Origin: Paenibacillus sp. JJ-100
GTDB taxonomy: Bacteria; Bacillota; Bacilli; Paenibacillales; Paenibacillaceae
DNA length: 64,000 nt
NCBI RefSeq assembly: GCF_948329825.1
Contig: NZ_CAOJCM010000010.1
Coordinates: forward strand, 45,135-109,134
Direction: 5' to 3'
Shown here: one piece after another, positions 53,474 to 61,771 of the stretch
Layout of the letters: the number at the start of each line of letters is the position of its first letter
Numbering within the stretch: the stretch's first letter is position 1
Notes under the pieces: generated by a model
Seen by the model: only the letters and a program-made list of their open reading frames with translations
The model's database searches: none
What the model was told of the DNA's origin: nothing
Translations under genes and position numbers: made by a program

Positions 53474-53498
53474 AAGACGAGCCCAAGCAGCTCGTCTT
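53474..53498. terminator. Hairpin between convergent genes
   Basis: AAGACGAGC and GCTCGTCTT, 9-bp perfect stem, no T-run. Likely bidirectional terminator for the SUKH-like and CBS genes. Confidence 0.5.
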
Positions 53499-53557
53499 CG
53501 CAGTGGTATTTCAGCATATGTAGTTCATGTAGCATCACGACGTAACTACTGTAGCCA

Positions 53558-53962
53558 TTAATCAGATATGTTGCGGGTGTAATATTCAATAATATCTTTA
53601 CGACGAATGATTCCGAGAAAGACACGATCAATATCCACTACAGGCACAAAGTTTTGATCTGCCGCAAGAGTTAGCATATCCTCCATCTCTGCTTCAATGT
53701 ACACGCATTCATTATAGATGCGATTACTGATCTCATGTACCTGCACTTGATCCATCGTATCAAATGTCAATCCAGGCGTATTACGCATTTTCCATAACAG
53801 ATCACCTTCGGACAGAGTAGCAACATATTTTCCATCCGGATCAATTACAGGAATGGCGGTGTAGTGGTGCGATTCCAGCTGCTCAATAGCATCTTTCATG
53901 GAAGCGGTAGACTCGATATAGGCCACTTCGGCTTTTGGGAGTAAAAAATAGCTGATTTCCAT
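53558..53962 (-). CDS. CBS-domain pair protein
   Basis: 134 residues forming one Bateman module: a first CBS repeat (STASMKDAIEQLESHHYTAIPVID) and a second (EAEMEDMLTLAADQNFVPVVDID, then FLGIIRRKDIIEYY). Such modules bind adenine nucleotides; small stand-alone ones act as sensors. AAGGAG is 7 bases before the ATG at 53962; a longer frame to 53995 lacks a site. It flanks the AT-rich insert on its left. Confidence 0.85.
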   Translation of the reverse strand: MEISYFLLPKAEVAYIESTASMKDAIEQLESHHYTAIPVIDPDGKYVATLSEGDLLWKMRNTPGLTFDTMDQVQVHEISNRIYNECVYIEAEMEDMLTLAADQNFVPVVDIDRVFLGIIRRKDIIEYYTRNISD

Positions 53963-54220
53963 CATCGGGCTCCTTTTCAGCCTTTTGCATCGCAAAAAAG
54001 CTTTAGTATGTAATTCACTATCCTTATTTAAACATATTATGTGAGCCTAAGGCTATTTTTAATGACAAAGGATTCAAATTTTTATTTTGATCTATCTCTC
54101 CCTTCAGTTAAATTAAAACGTATAAATTATAAATATAGGCCTTGTGTGTAGAGGTATGTGTTATTATTTTGTTAAGTATTCGAAAAAAATATTTAAAATA
54201 AAATGAAATGAGGGAATATT

Positions 54221-55357
54221 TTGTTGTTAGAATTAAAGGAAAAGCTAGTCCAGCTTGATTTAGATGTACTGACTACATTTATCACAACTTTAGCAATAAT
54301 TTTTTTCGGAGTTTCCCAAGATGTTCGTGACAAAGCATATCAATTGAAGAATGTACTTGTGATGTATCTAATTTTGTTTTTATTAACAATTTGGGTTGTT
54401 CATCCAATATCTATAGTCATAATTTACATTTCTATTTTTTTTGCTGGGGGGGTAACACTACTGAATGATAAAGAGAATGATCTCGAAAAAGAGTTGGGGT
54501 TTCTAAGATTCTTTTTTTATGCTACTTTTGCGTGGATTAGTTTGGTGAAAACTTACATATGGCTTATAGTTGGAGTTGCTACTTATATAGTCTCTATATC
54601 AATTCAAAATTTTGGGACAACACTTCTAAAAGAGAATCAAGATTATATTATTACAGTAGTTATTTTATTAGGGACAGTATTCCATTACATAAGAGTATCT
54701 ATGGACTATTATAATTTTAATAACTTTAAGGATACAAATAAAATTTTATTTGAACCTTCTGAAAGTGTGGAAAAGAATGATTTACTTAGTTTTGTTTTAT
54801 TTATGGAAGATAGAAATTTATTTAATAGGAGAGGGACTGTCTTTGGATTATATGACATAAAAAGTTCATATTACCTCAATAATTCTAAACCAAGTTTTTT
54901 GAGCGATATTAAATTGAATGACGAGCCTAGAAAGAGATTTGTAAGAGGTTACTCAACAATTGAGCAACAAATATTTAGAACTATTGCCCTTAAAGACAAC
55001 TCCTATAGATACTTTTTCAGAAGGAAAATTTTTATAGAAAACATTTATAATGTCTTTTTTACTAGAGCAATATTAATTAGACGTTCTAAATCTTACGGCA
55101 GAAAAAAAAATAAACAAAAGCAGGCTTATCAGAATCTAATCTCGAGCTTTAAACTGAATATCTTGGAATATTATTTCAGAGTTATCCTTAAAGATCCAAA
55201 TAATGAAGAAGAGTTATTCTTGATAATGTCGAAAAATTCAAGAGTTACTAAACAGTTATATAGAAAAATTTATTGTAGATATATTGGAACAACAGAACAT
55301 TTGGAAAATCTTGAGAAGATAAGAACTATAAGAAATTCAAAATATAACTTATCTTAG
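54221..55357 (+). CDS. Multi-pass membrane protein with divergent GT51-like (transglycosylase) domain
   Basis: 378 residues. Residues 15-160 contain about five hydrophobic segments. The C-terminal half has four motifs in GT51 order: EDRNLFNRRG at 196-205 (compare EDRNFFxHxG; Glu196 would be catalytic), GYSTIEQQIF at 243-252 (compare GGSTITQQL), FRRKIFIEN at 266-274 (compare RKxxE, Glu shifted by one) and LNILEYYF at 312-319 (compare ILELYLN). GT51 enzymes polymerise lipid II into glycan strands. Phe, His and spacing differences make activity doubtful. Start is TTG at 54221 after AGGGAA. The gene is far more AT-rich than its neighbours, suggesting transfer. Confidence 0.6.
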   Translation: MLLELKEKLVQLDLDVLTTFITTLAIIFFGVSQDVRDKAYQLKNVLVMYLILFLLTIWVVHPISIVIIYISIFFAGGVTLLNDKENDLEKELGFLRFFFYATFAWISLVKTYIWLIVGVATYIVSISIQNFGTTLLKENQDYIITVVILLGTVFHYIRVSMDYYNFNNFKDTNKILFEPSESVEKNDLLSFVLFMEDRNLFNRRGTVFGLYDIKSSYYLNNSKPSFLSDIKLNDEPRKRFVRGYSTIEQQIFRTIALKDNSYRYFFRRKIFIENIYNVFFTRAILIRRSKSYGRKKNKQKQAYQNLISSFKLNILEYYFRVILKDPNNEEELFLIMSKNSRVTKQLYRKIYCRYIGTTEHLENLEKIRTIRNSKYNLS

Positions 55358-55384
55358 TGGTCCTAGTTGGACCACTCTTTTTAT
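55357..55384. terminator. Terminator in the AT-rich insert
   Basis: GTGGTCC and GGACCAC stem followed by TCTTTTT; it begins at the stop codon of the GT51-like gene and also ends the convergent gene. Confidence 0.8.
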
Positions 55385-55872
55385 ATTATAACATTATCAA
55401 TAAATACCATTGAATGATTGAATTCTTTATCAGTATATTTAATACCTTTTAATGTAATATTTCTATCTTCAATAGAAATATCAGTAACTTGTATATCTAG
55501 TGGGAAAGTTTTTAATAATTTTCTCTCATTATTTTTGATATTGAACGAATACAAATCTCCTCCTATATTAACCGTACCCCAAAGGGAACCAATAATTAGA
55601 AGTAAATTGAATTCATCAACCCAAGCGATAGCTTTTATAGATTCATCATCCATCAAAGGAATTGGTAATTTTAAAAGTTCAAAACCTTCATTTGTTTTTA
55701 TTAGATAAACTTCTCCTTGACATTCCCATTCATAAGGTGATATTAAAGCAATGCTATCTTTAAATTGAACTGGATGTGAAGAGCTTTCAATAATTTTAGA
55801 ATTATTCGTAATTGAATGGTCACTACTTATCAATAACATTCTTTTATTTTCCAAGTAATTAAATGTAATCAT
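55381..55872 (-). CDS. Hypothetical protein, beta-propeller-like, in the AT-rich insert
   Basis: 163 residues. Alternating beta strands (HPVQFKDSIALISPYEW, KAIAWVDEFNLLLIIGSLWG, GDLYSFNIKNNERKLLKTF) resemble two or three blades of a WD-like propeller. No signal. The ATG at 55872 has GGGAG 8 bases before; the TTG at 55887 overlaps that site. Same strong AT bias as its convergent partner. Not recognised. Confidence 0.65.
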   Translation of the reverse strand: MITFNYLENKRMLLISSDHSITNNSKIIESSSHPVQFKDSIALISPYEWECQGEVYLIKTNEGFELLKLPIPLMDDESIKAIAWVDEFNLLLIIGSLWGTVNIGGDLYSFNIKNNERKLLKTFPLDIQVTDISIEDRNITLKGIKYTDKEFNHSMVFIDNVII

Positions 55873-56029
55873 TTTTTCAACTCCCAATTTTAAGTATGTT
55901 TATTAATACTAACCTAAGCGCCAACATTTTAAAATGTGAGAAACTACATTATAATGACAAATTCATCAGATTTGTTGCATTGTTAAATTCATGCTGGAAA
56001 TCTATAGTATAGAGTAGAGGTGATGTGAC

Positions 56030-58207
56030 ATGAAATCCAAACGTAAGTTATTGTACGGATTGCTGCCTATCTTGTTTGCAGGCGGCATCGGAATGTACTT
56101 TTATATGCAGAACAACAAACCGGAAGAGGTTAAACCTCAGCCTGTTGTGAATCAATACATAGAGCATTTACAAAAGAAAGAGTTCGACCAGCTCTATTCA
56201 TTGATGTCACCCGCTTCGTTGGCCGAGGCGGGCATGACGAAGGAACAGTTTGTGGAGAAATATAATGCCATCTATTCGGGAATGCAGGTCTCTGCTGTTA
56301 AAGTAGAGTTGAAGACAGCGAATACAACGGGAACTCAGGGGGACAGTGGCAGTCAAACTACAGAAACCGCAAGCCGTGCCGAAACCGAGAAGGAGACGAA
56401 GGTTGAATCCGAAGCAACGACGGACGACGAGGTGAAGAGTACGGCAGAAGATGCTGCAAGTAACCCTGACCTTTATAACGCTGACTATGATATACACCTG
56501 ACAACGTTTCTGGGTGAAGTAAGCGAGACACATTCGCTAAAGCTGGTTCGACAGGAGCTTGAGGACGGAAGCAAAATCTGGCAGATTGATTGGCAACCAT
56601 CACTTATTCTCAATGACATGGTCAAGGGAAGTAAAGTTCGGGTGAAGACTCTATTCCCGAACCGTGGAAAGATTGTAGATCGTGATGGGTTGCCGCTAGC
56701 GACTCAAGGCACCATGAATGAGTGGGGGATTGTACCTGAGAAGCTGGGAGAGAACCCAGATCAGATGATTGCACGTATTGCCGATCATTACAAAGTATCT
56801 GTGGAAGCGATTCAAAAGGCACTTGGTCAGGCGTGGGTGAAGCCCGAATTTTTTGTACCTATGGGTTCTACGGAGGAGTTTGACGTACCCGATTCGTTAC
56901 GTGGTGTTTCTCTGCAAAGTAAGGAAATTCGTTATTATCCGCTTGGTGAGGCGGCAGCTCATCTGATCGGTTACGTACGAAAGGCTACCAAGGAAGATTT
57001 GGAGAAAGACACCGAAGGATATTACCGAGCGGAGGACTGGATTGGCAAAGCCGGACTGGAACAGTCGATGGAGAAACAGCTGCGCGGAGAACGTGGCGGT
57101 TTAATTGAAATCACCGATGAGGCGGGTAACACGCGTTCCGAATTGATCCGTAAAGATGCGGTCGACGGCGAGGATGTGCAACTGACGATCAGCTCTGCAC
57201 AGCAGAAAAAACTGTATCAAACGCTGGCAGGTGGCGGTGATGCAGGAGCGATGGTGATGATGAATCCGAAAGACGGAGAGATGCTTGCACTAGTAAGTGC
57301 ACCTTCCTACAATCCGAACAAAATGGTTACAGGGCTGACTCAGGCGGAGTGGGATGCCTATTCGGCCAACGAAAAGCTTCCTTTTATTAACCGAGTGACG
57401 ACACGATATGCTCCAGGCTCGACCTTCAAGGCAATTACTGCGGCAGCAGGGTTAATGGAGGGTGTAACGACAGCTGACAAAACCCATGATATTCAGGGTC
57501 TGCAATGGCGGAAGAACGATAGCTGGGGCGGGTATTACGTTAAACGGGTGAAAAGCCTGAGTCCTGTGAACATGGTCGATGCCCTCGTGTATTCTGACAA
57601 TATTTATTTTGCAATGGAAGCGACGGAGATGGGCAGTGCCAAGTTTATTAAGGGCATTGAAAAGTTTGGGTTCGGTGACAATTTCGGACTAGATGAACTG
57701 TATCTGAAACCAAGTCAGTATGCCAATGAGGCTAATAAAGACTTATCCTCCGAAGTGTTGCTAGCTGATACTTCTTATGGTCAAGGTGAGATGTTAATGT
57801 CACCTATACATCTTGCGGCTGCATTTACGCCGTTTGTCAATGAAGGCAAGCTAGCGAAGCCCGTGCTGATCGTGCAAAAAGAAGCCTCTGCTCCTGAGGA
57901 GATCATCTCACCAGAGGTGGCGAATACAGTCAAAAACGCACTGAGAGAAGTGGTGTCTCGTCAAGGCGGAACAGCACATTCGCTTCATTCTATAGCTGGT
58001 GGTCTTGCTGGCAAAACAGGAACCACTGAACTGAAAGCGAAGAAGGGAGAGAAGGGGAGGGAGAACGGATTTTTCGTCACCTTTGATACCGAATCACCTT
58101 CATTCCTGCTGGCAGCTGTGATTGAAGAGGTGAATGGCCGCGGGGGCAGTCATTATGTGATGGATCGCCTGAAGCCTTTCCTGGAACAATTACAGCTTGA
58201 GCCGTAA
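56030..58207 (+). CDS. Class B penicillin-binding protein (PbpC/PBP3-like transpeptidase)
   Basis: 725 residues. A signal anchor at 8-26 is followed by an NTF2-like domain (about 35-195) as in MecA and B. subtilis PbpC, broken by a Thr/Glu/Ser-rich insertion at about 97-147. Next are the dimerisation domain (about 205-375) and the transpeptidase domain with Ser464 in STFK, SDN at 522-524 and KTGT at 662-665. It cross-links peptidoglycan outside the membrane; relatives with the NTF2 domain often bind beta-lactams poorly. The ATG at 56030 follows GAGGTGATGTGAC. Single gene. Confidence 0.93.
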   Translation: MKSKRKLLYGLLPILFAGGIGMYFYMQNNKPEEVKPQPVVNQYIEHLQKKEFDQLYSLMSPASLAEAGMTKEQFVEKYNAIYSGMQVSAVKVELKTANTTGTQGDSGSQTTETASRAETEKETKVESEATTDDEVKSTAEDAASNPDLYNADYDIHLTTFLGEVSETHSLKLVRQELEDGSKIWQIDWQPSLILNDMVKGSKVRVKTLFPNRGKIVDRDGLPLATQGTMNEWGIVPEKLGENPDQMIARIADHYKVSVEAIQKALGQAWVKPEFFVPMGSTEEFDVPDSLRGVSLQSKEIRYYPLGEAAAHLIGYVRKATKEDLEKDTEGYYRAEDWIGKAGLEQSMEKQLRGERGGLIEITDEAGNTRSELIRKDAVDGEDVQLTISSAQQKKLYQTLAGGGDAGAMVMMNPKDGEMLALVSAPSYNPNKMVTGLTQAEWDAYSANEKLPFINRVTTRYAPGSTFKAITAAAGLMEGVTTADKTHDIQGLQWRKNDSWGGYYVKRVKSLSPVNMVDALVYSDNIYFAMEATEMGSAKFIKGIEKFGFGDNFGLDELYLKPSQYANEANKDLSSEVLLADTSYGQGEMLMSPIHLAAAFTPFVNEGKLAKPVLIVQKEASAPEEIISPEVANTVKNALREVVSRQGGTAHSLHSIAGGLAGKTGTTELKAKKGEKGRENGFFVTFDTESPSFLLAAVIEEVNGRGGSHYVMDRLKPFLEQLQLEP

Positions 58208-58327
58208 TCATTCCATTGAAGCATTACTATTCGTATCTCGATGGGAAAGTAGAGAACGCCAGATTCGTTAACTATTTAGCTAAAATACAGGATATGTTCT
58301 CTTAATTGGACTAAATGATATATAATC

Positions 58328-58377
58328 AAAAACGCGCTCTTGATTGAATCCATACGGGTTCGCCAAGGCGCGTTTTC
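58328..58377 (+). terminator. Terminator after penicillin-binding protein
   Basis: AAAAACGCGC and GCGCGTTTTCT stem with a long loop. Confidence 0.65.
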
Positions 58378-58574
58378 TATGTTGATTTCGTTTAACCCAA
58401 CCTAACTTAACTCATGAGTATATGGTGCATTTTCCCTTTTTGCTATATGATAAATGTCGATTCACCTCGAGATTAGGCAGCTCATATTCTGGAGTGGTAT
58501 CAAGGGTGGCAATTAACAATAGAACAACATCAGATAACAATCATTACATACGTTTGAGGTTTGGAGGGATCAGG

Positions 58575-59786
58575 GTGTACTGTCACGTATGCGGGACGAA
58601 AAATGACTCCGGGGAAGAAACATGCCAGAAGTGCGGAATCCGTTTGAAACAAGTTAGCTCTACAGAGGAACAAATTTGGTCGGAGCCAGCGGGGCTGGAA
58701 TCCCGCAATGGATCTGCATCCGGAACGGTGAGCATACCCAAAAGCATCGGTCCGTTCCTGTGGATCATTCCACTGCTGCTTGCAGCAATTATGGGTGCAT
58801 TGCTAACGTACTACTATAATCAAGAGAGTCTAACTAATGCTCATGTGAAGACGTTGCATCTTGAGGCGGAACAGGCTGCGCTGAATGGGAAATATGCAGA
58901 AGCTTTGGAGTTGCTGGACAAAGCTCTCGCCCAAAGACCGAATATAGAGGCGCTTGTTCAGGATCGTCAAGTTACGGAGCAAGCGAACCAACTGCTGAAA
59001 CAGATGGATGAATCCGCCAATCTACTCAAGACAGGCAAGTTGTCCGAAGCGGACAAAATCATTCAAGCGGCAGAAAAATCATTAAGCAAGCGGCAAGAGC
59101 CGGTGTTTGATAAGGCAAAGGCAGCTTTGAACAATCGCAAGGTAACCTTATCTGTGCTGAAAGTAAAAAAGGAAATTGATCAGTTAACCACCGTGGATGC
59201 ACTCGCAGATAAACTCAAAACGCTATCCAAGCTGTCCGGTGAGGAAGCCGAAGCAGTGAAAAAACAAATTACCGACAAGCTCGCATCCATCAGCTACAAG
59301 CAGGCGGAGCAGCAAGTGAAGAAACGTGATTTTACGGCAGCACTGCAAACTGTGGATAACGGATTATCTTATGCTCCGGATGACCAGAAGCTAACCAAGT
59401 ACCGGGATGAAGTACTGCGTGAGAAGAAGGCCTTTGAAAAAGCAGAGGAAGAACGTATTCGTCTTGCGGAACAGCAAGCAGCCGAGGAGGAGCTTCGAAA
59501 TCGTACAGGAGCCGTATATGTAACGGATCTGTCTGTTGAACTTGATGAGTATGGGGACTTGTATATCAGTGGATCCGTTATTAATCAGGGGACACGCCCG
59601 ATTTCGTCTGTGGCTCTTATGATCGGTATCAATGCCTCAGATGGTGATTATATCGGTGAGACAGATGCTTATGTATACCCAGTGGTATTAGATGTAGGAG
59701 AAGAGGGATATTTTGAAACCTACTATTATGGGGTGTATGAGGCAACGAATGTAACTGTTACGAATGCATCTTGGTATGTAGAGTAG
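58575..59786 (+). CDS. Zinc-ribbon membrane protein with coiled-coil/TPR and C-terminal beta domain
   Basis: 403 residues. Cys3, Cys6, Cys17 and Cys20 form an N-terminal zinc ribbon (CHVC and CQKC), followed by one transmembrane helix at about 59-79, a long extracytoplasmic helical region with TPR-like hairpins (ALNGKYAEALELLDKAL), and a final beta domain resembling FxLYD (VYVTDLSVELDEYGDLYISG). The GTG at 58575 is chosen because GGAGGG lies 6 bases before and the ribbon begins immediately; the frame is open to 58422. It is cotranscribed with the HtrA-like protease 13 bases downstream, suggesting joint envelope function. Confidence 0.85.
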   Translation: MYCHVCGTKNDSGEETCQKCGIRLKQVSSTEEQIWSEPAGLESRNGSASGTVSIPKSIGPFLWIIPLLLAAIMGALLTYYYNQESLTNAHVKTLHLEAEQAALNGKYAEALELLDKALAQRPNIEALVQDRQVTEQANQLLKQMDESANLLKTGKLSEADKIIQAAEKSLSKRQEPVFDKAKAALNNRKVTLSVLKVKKEIDQLTTVDALADKLKTLSKLSGEEAEAVKKQITDKLASISYKQAEQQVKKRDFTAALQTVDNGLSYAPDDQKLTKYRDEVLREKKAFEKAEEERIRLAEQQAAEEELRNRTGAVYVTDLSVELDEYGDLYISGSVINQGTRPISSVALMIGINASDGDYIGETDAYVYPVVLDVGEEGYFETYYYGVYEATNVTVTNASWYVE

Positions 59787-59798
59787 GAGGACGGCAGA

Positions 59799-60950
59799 AT
59801 GAGTAAACGTGTGTGGGGAACGATTATTTCCAGTGCGATCATTATTGGGGCTGGAGCTGGAGGCGTGTTTTGGATTCAGCAGCATACATTGGATGAGTTA
59901 GCGATTGCGCCCAAACTGGCTGTTGCTTCCTCCAAGCAGGCAGATCAACCCAAAGCAAAAACAATGCCCGGCACCAAGGAGAAGAGAACCCGCAAACAGA
60001 TTATTGAAGATAGTCAGAAAAAGGTGGTTACGATTGAAAGCAGTGATGGTCAGGGTTCTGGCTTTTTATATAATCATCAAGGGGACATCATCACCAATGC
60101 ACATGTCGTGGAGGGCTCCAAAGAGGTGACGATTCGCACCCTGGATCATCAGGAATATCGCGGCACAGTGATTGGCTTTGGCGAAGAAACGGATGTGGCG
60201 GTCGTCCGGGTTCCTGATCTTGCGAAAATGGAACCTTTACCAATCGCTTCATCTAAAGCGGAGGTTGGTGATGAGATTCTTGCCCTGGGCAGCCCACTGG
60301 GCTTTGAAAATACGGTGACCACGGGTATTATTAGTGGGCTTGATCGCAGTTTTGAGATTCCACCTTATATTTACACCAATCTATATCAGATCTCTGCCCC
60401 GATTACCAATGGAAACAGTGGGGGCCCGCTGATTAACGCTGAGACGGGAGCGGTGCTTGGCATTAATTCCACCGTTGTAAAACAGGAAGGCGGAATCGGA
60501 TTCAGCATCCCGATCACTAGTGTATTGAAACAGGTTCAGCAATGGTCGGAAGGTTCACCTGATGCCAAAGGCGTGCACACGGTACGTGATTCATCCTCGC
60601 AGACCTCCTCGGTGGCTTTATCCGAAGGGGAAGCATTGGTTGCTGATTTTTACGACGCTCTAAACAGGAGTGATTATGTATATGCTTACGCGTTGCTCGG
60701 TAGTGACTGGCAGAGCGGCACAAGTTACGCCAAGTTCCGTGAAGGCTATACGTATACGAGCTATGTTAGTTTGGAGGAAATCACTTCAAAAGGCACAAGT
60801 AAGGAAGAGGTGGAAGTAATCGGTGTGATTGCTGCTGAAGAGCGCAAGAATGGAGAGTACGTAACGACTCGCTATAAAGTGACGTACCAGGTCGGATACG
60901 AGAATGGTCAATTAAAAATATTGCATGGGCAAGGTAAGAAGATAAAGTGA
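59799..60950 (+). CDS. HtrA-like trypsin-fold serine protease without PDZ domain
   Basis: 383 residues. A signal anchor at 7-27 is followed by the protease domain with catalytic triad His102 (TNAHVV), Asp132 (TDVAVV) and Ser207 (GNSGGP). No PDZ domain follows; instead a region of about 110 residues (EALVADFYDALNRSDYVYAYALL) looks like an NTF2-like or DUF4878-type domain. It would degrade or sense misfolded proteins at the outer face of the membrane. Second gene of an operon with the zinc-ribbon protein; ATG with GGAGGACGG upstream. Confidence 0.9.
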   Translation: MSKRVWGTIISSAIIIGAGAGGVFWIQQHTLDELAIAPKLAVASSKQADQPKAKTMPGTKEKRTRKQIIEDSQKKVVTIESSDGQGSGFLYNHQGDIITNAHVVEGSKEVTIRTLDHQEYRGTVIGFGEETDVAVVRVPDLAKMEPLPIASSKAEVGDEILALGSPLGFENTVTTGIISGLDRSFEIPPYIYTNLYQISAPITNGNSGGPLINAETGAVLGINSTVVKQEGGIGFSIPITSVLKQVQQWSEGSPDAKGVHTVRDSSSQTSSVALSEGEALVADFYDALNRSDYVYAYALLGSDWQSGTSYAKFREGYTYTSYVSLEEITSKGTSKEEVEVIGVIAAEERKNGEYVTTRYKVTYQVGYENGQLKILHGQGKKIK

Positions 60951-61037
60951 CAAAATCAGTAAAGGATCAATAGTATTAAATAGTCACCAAGATGAATGAC
61001 TTAATGAACTTGGGCACAAAATATAATCTTAAATTAG

Positions 61038-61072
61038 AGAGAGCTCACGGAATTGTGGGTTCTTCTTTTTTA
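61038..61072 (+). terminator. Terminator after the protease gene
   Basis: GAGCTCAC and GTGGGTTC stem (two G-T pairs), then TTCTTTTTT. Confidence 0.65.
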
Positions 61073-61074
61073 TA

Positions 61075-61122
61075 TTGCCGATCAGTTTTAAATTTGATAA
61101 GATACAGAACGAATGTTCAGTA
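61075..61122 (+). promoter_or_regulatory. Promoter and TetR operator of the efflux operon
   Basis: TTGCCG at 61075-61080 and TAAGAT at 61098-61103, spacer 17. The inverted repeat TACAGAAC-GAAT-GTTCAGTA at 61103-61122 covers the likely start of transcription, a normal place for a TetR operator. Autorepression is inferred. Confidence 0.6.
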
Positions 61123-61145
61123 TATAAGAATGGAGTGCAGTAATT

Positions 61146-61751
61146 TTGAATAAAAAAAAGCTCCAGTCCGAGCAGACAAAGAAAAAACTTGCGGATGCAT
61201 CCAAAGCCCTTTTTGTGCAAAAAGGATATAAAGCAACTTCTATTGAAGATATCGTTACTGCAACAGGAAGTAGCAAAGGGAATATATATTATCATTTTAA
61301 AAGCAAGGAAGGGCTTTTTCTTTATCTTATTGACGAATGGGATCGCGAGTGGGAAGAGAGTTGGATTGCCAAACAACATTTGTATCAAACTTCTACAGAG
61401 AAGATTTTTGGGTTGGCAGAACAGCTGATCCTGGATGATATAAATCATCCTCTAACCAAAGCCGCTGACGAGTTTTTCACCGGAGAGAAAAAGGAGAATG
61501 ATATCGAAGAGCGGATTGCTGTCATGTTTGAGCGTCATATCCAATTTAACAAACAGTTGATACAGGAGGGAATAGACAGCGGAGAGTTCAACGATCAAAA
61601 TGTAGAGCATCTCGCACTAATTTTGGAAAGTACCATTATTGGGCTTAGTCAAATGTCAAGGAAGTTGGATCCCGATCAAGCTCTTGGCTTATATCGTCAG
61701 GCCGCCAGTGTATTTTTGTACGGGATCGCTAAAGATAAAAAGCACAATTAA
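61146..61751 (+). CDS. TetR-family repressor
   Basis: 201 residues. N-terminal helix-turn-helix: LADASKALFVQKGYKATSIEDI and the recognition helix SSKGNIYYHFKSKEGLF. The C-terminal ligand domain is variable, as expected. The start is TTG at 61146 with TGGAGTG upstream. It lies 20 bases before an MFS exporter, and an inverted repeat overlaps its promoter, so it most likely represses itself and the exporter until a drug binds. Confidence 0.93.
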   Translation: MNKKKLQSEQTKKKLADASKALFVQKGYKATSIEDIVTATGSSKGNIYYHFKSKEGLFLYLIDEWDREWEESWIAKQHLYQTSTEKIFGLAEQLILDDINHPLTKAADEFFTGEKKENDIEERIAVMFERHIQFNKQLIQEGIDSGEFNDQNVEHLALILESTIIGLSQMSRKLDPDQALGLYRQAASVFLYGIAKDKKHN

Positions 61752-61771
61752 ATAACGATGGAGGATGGAAT

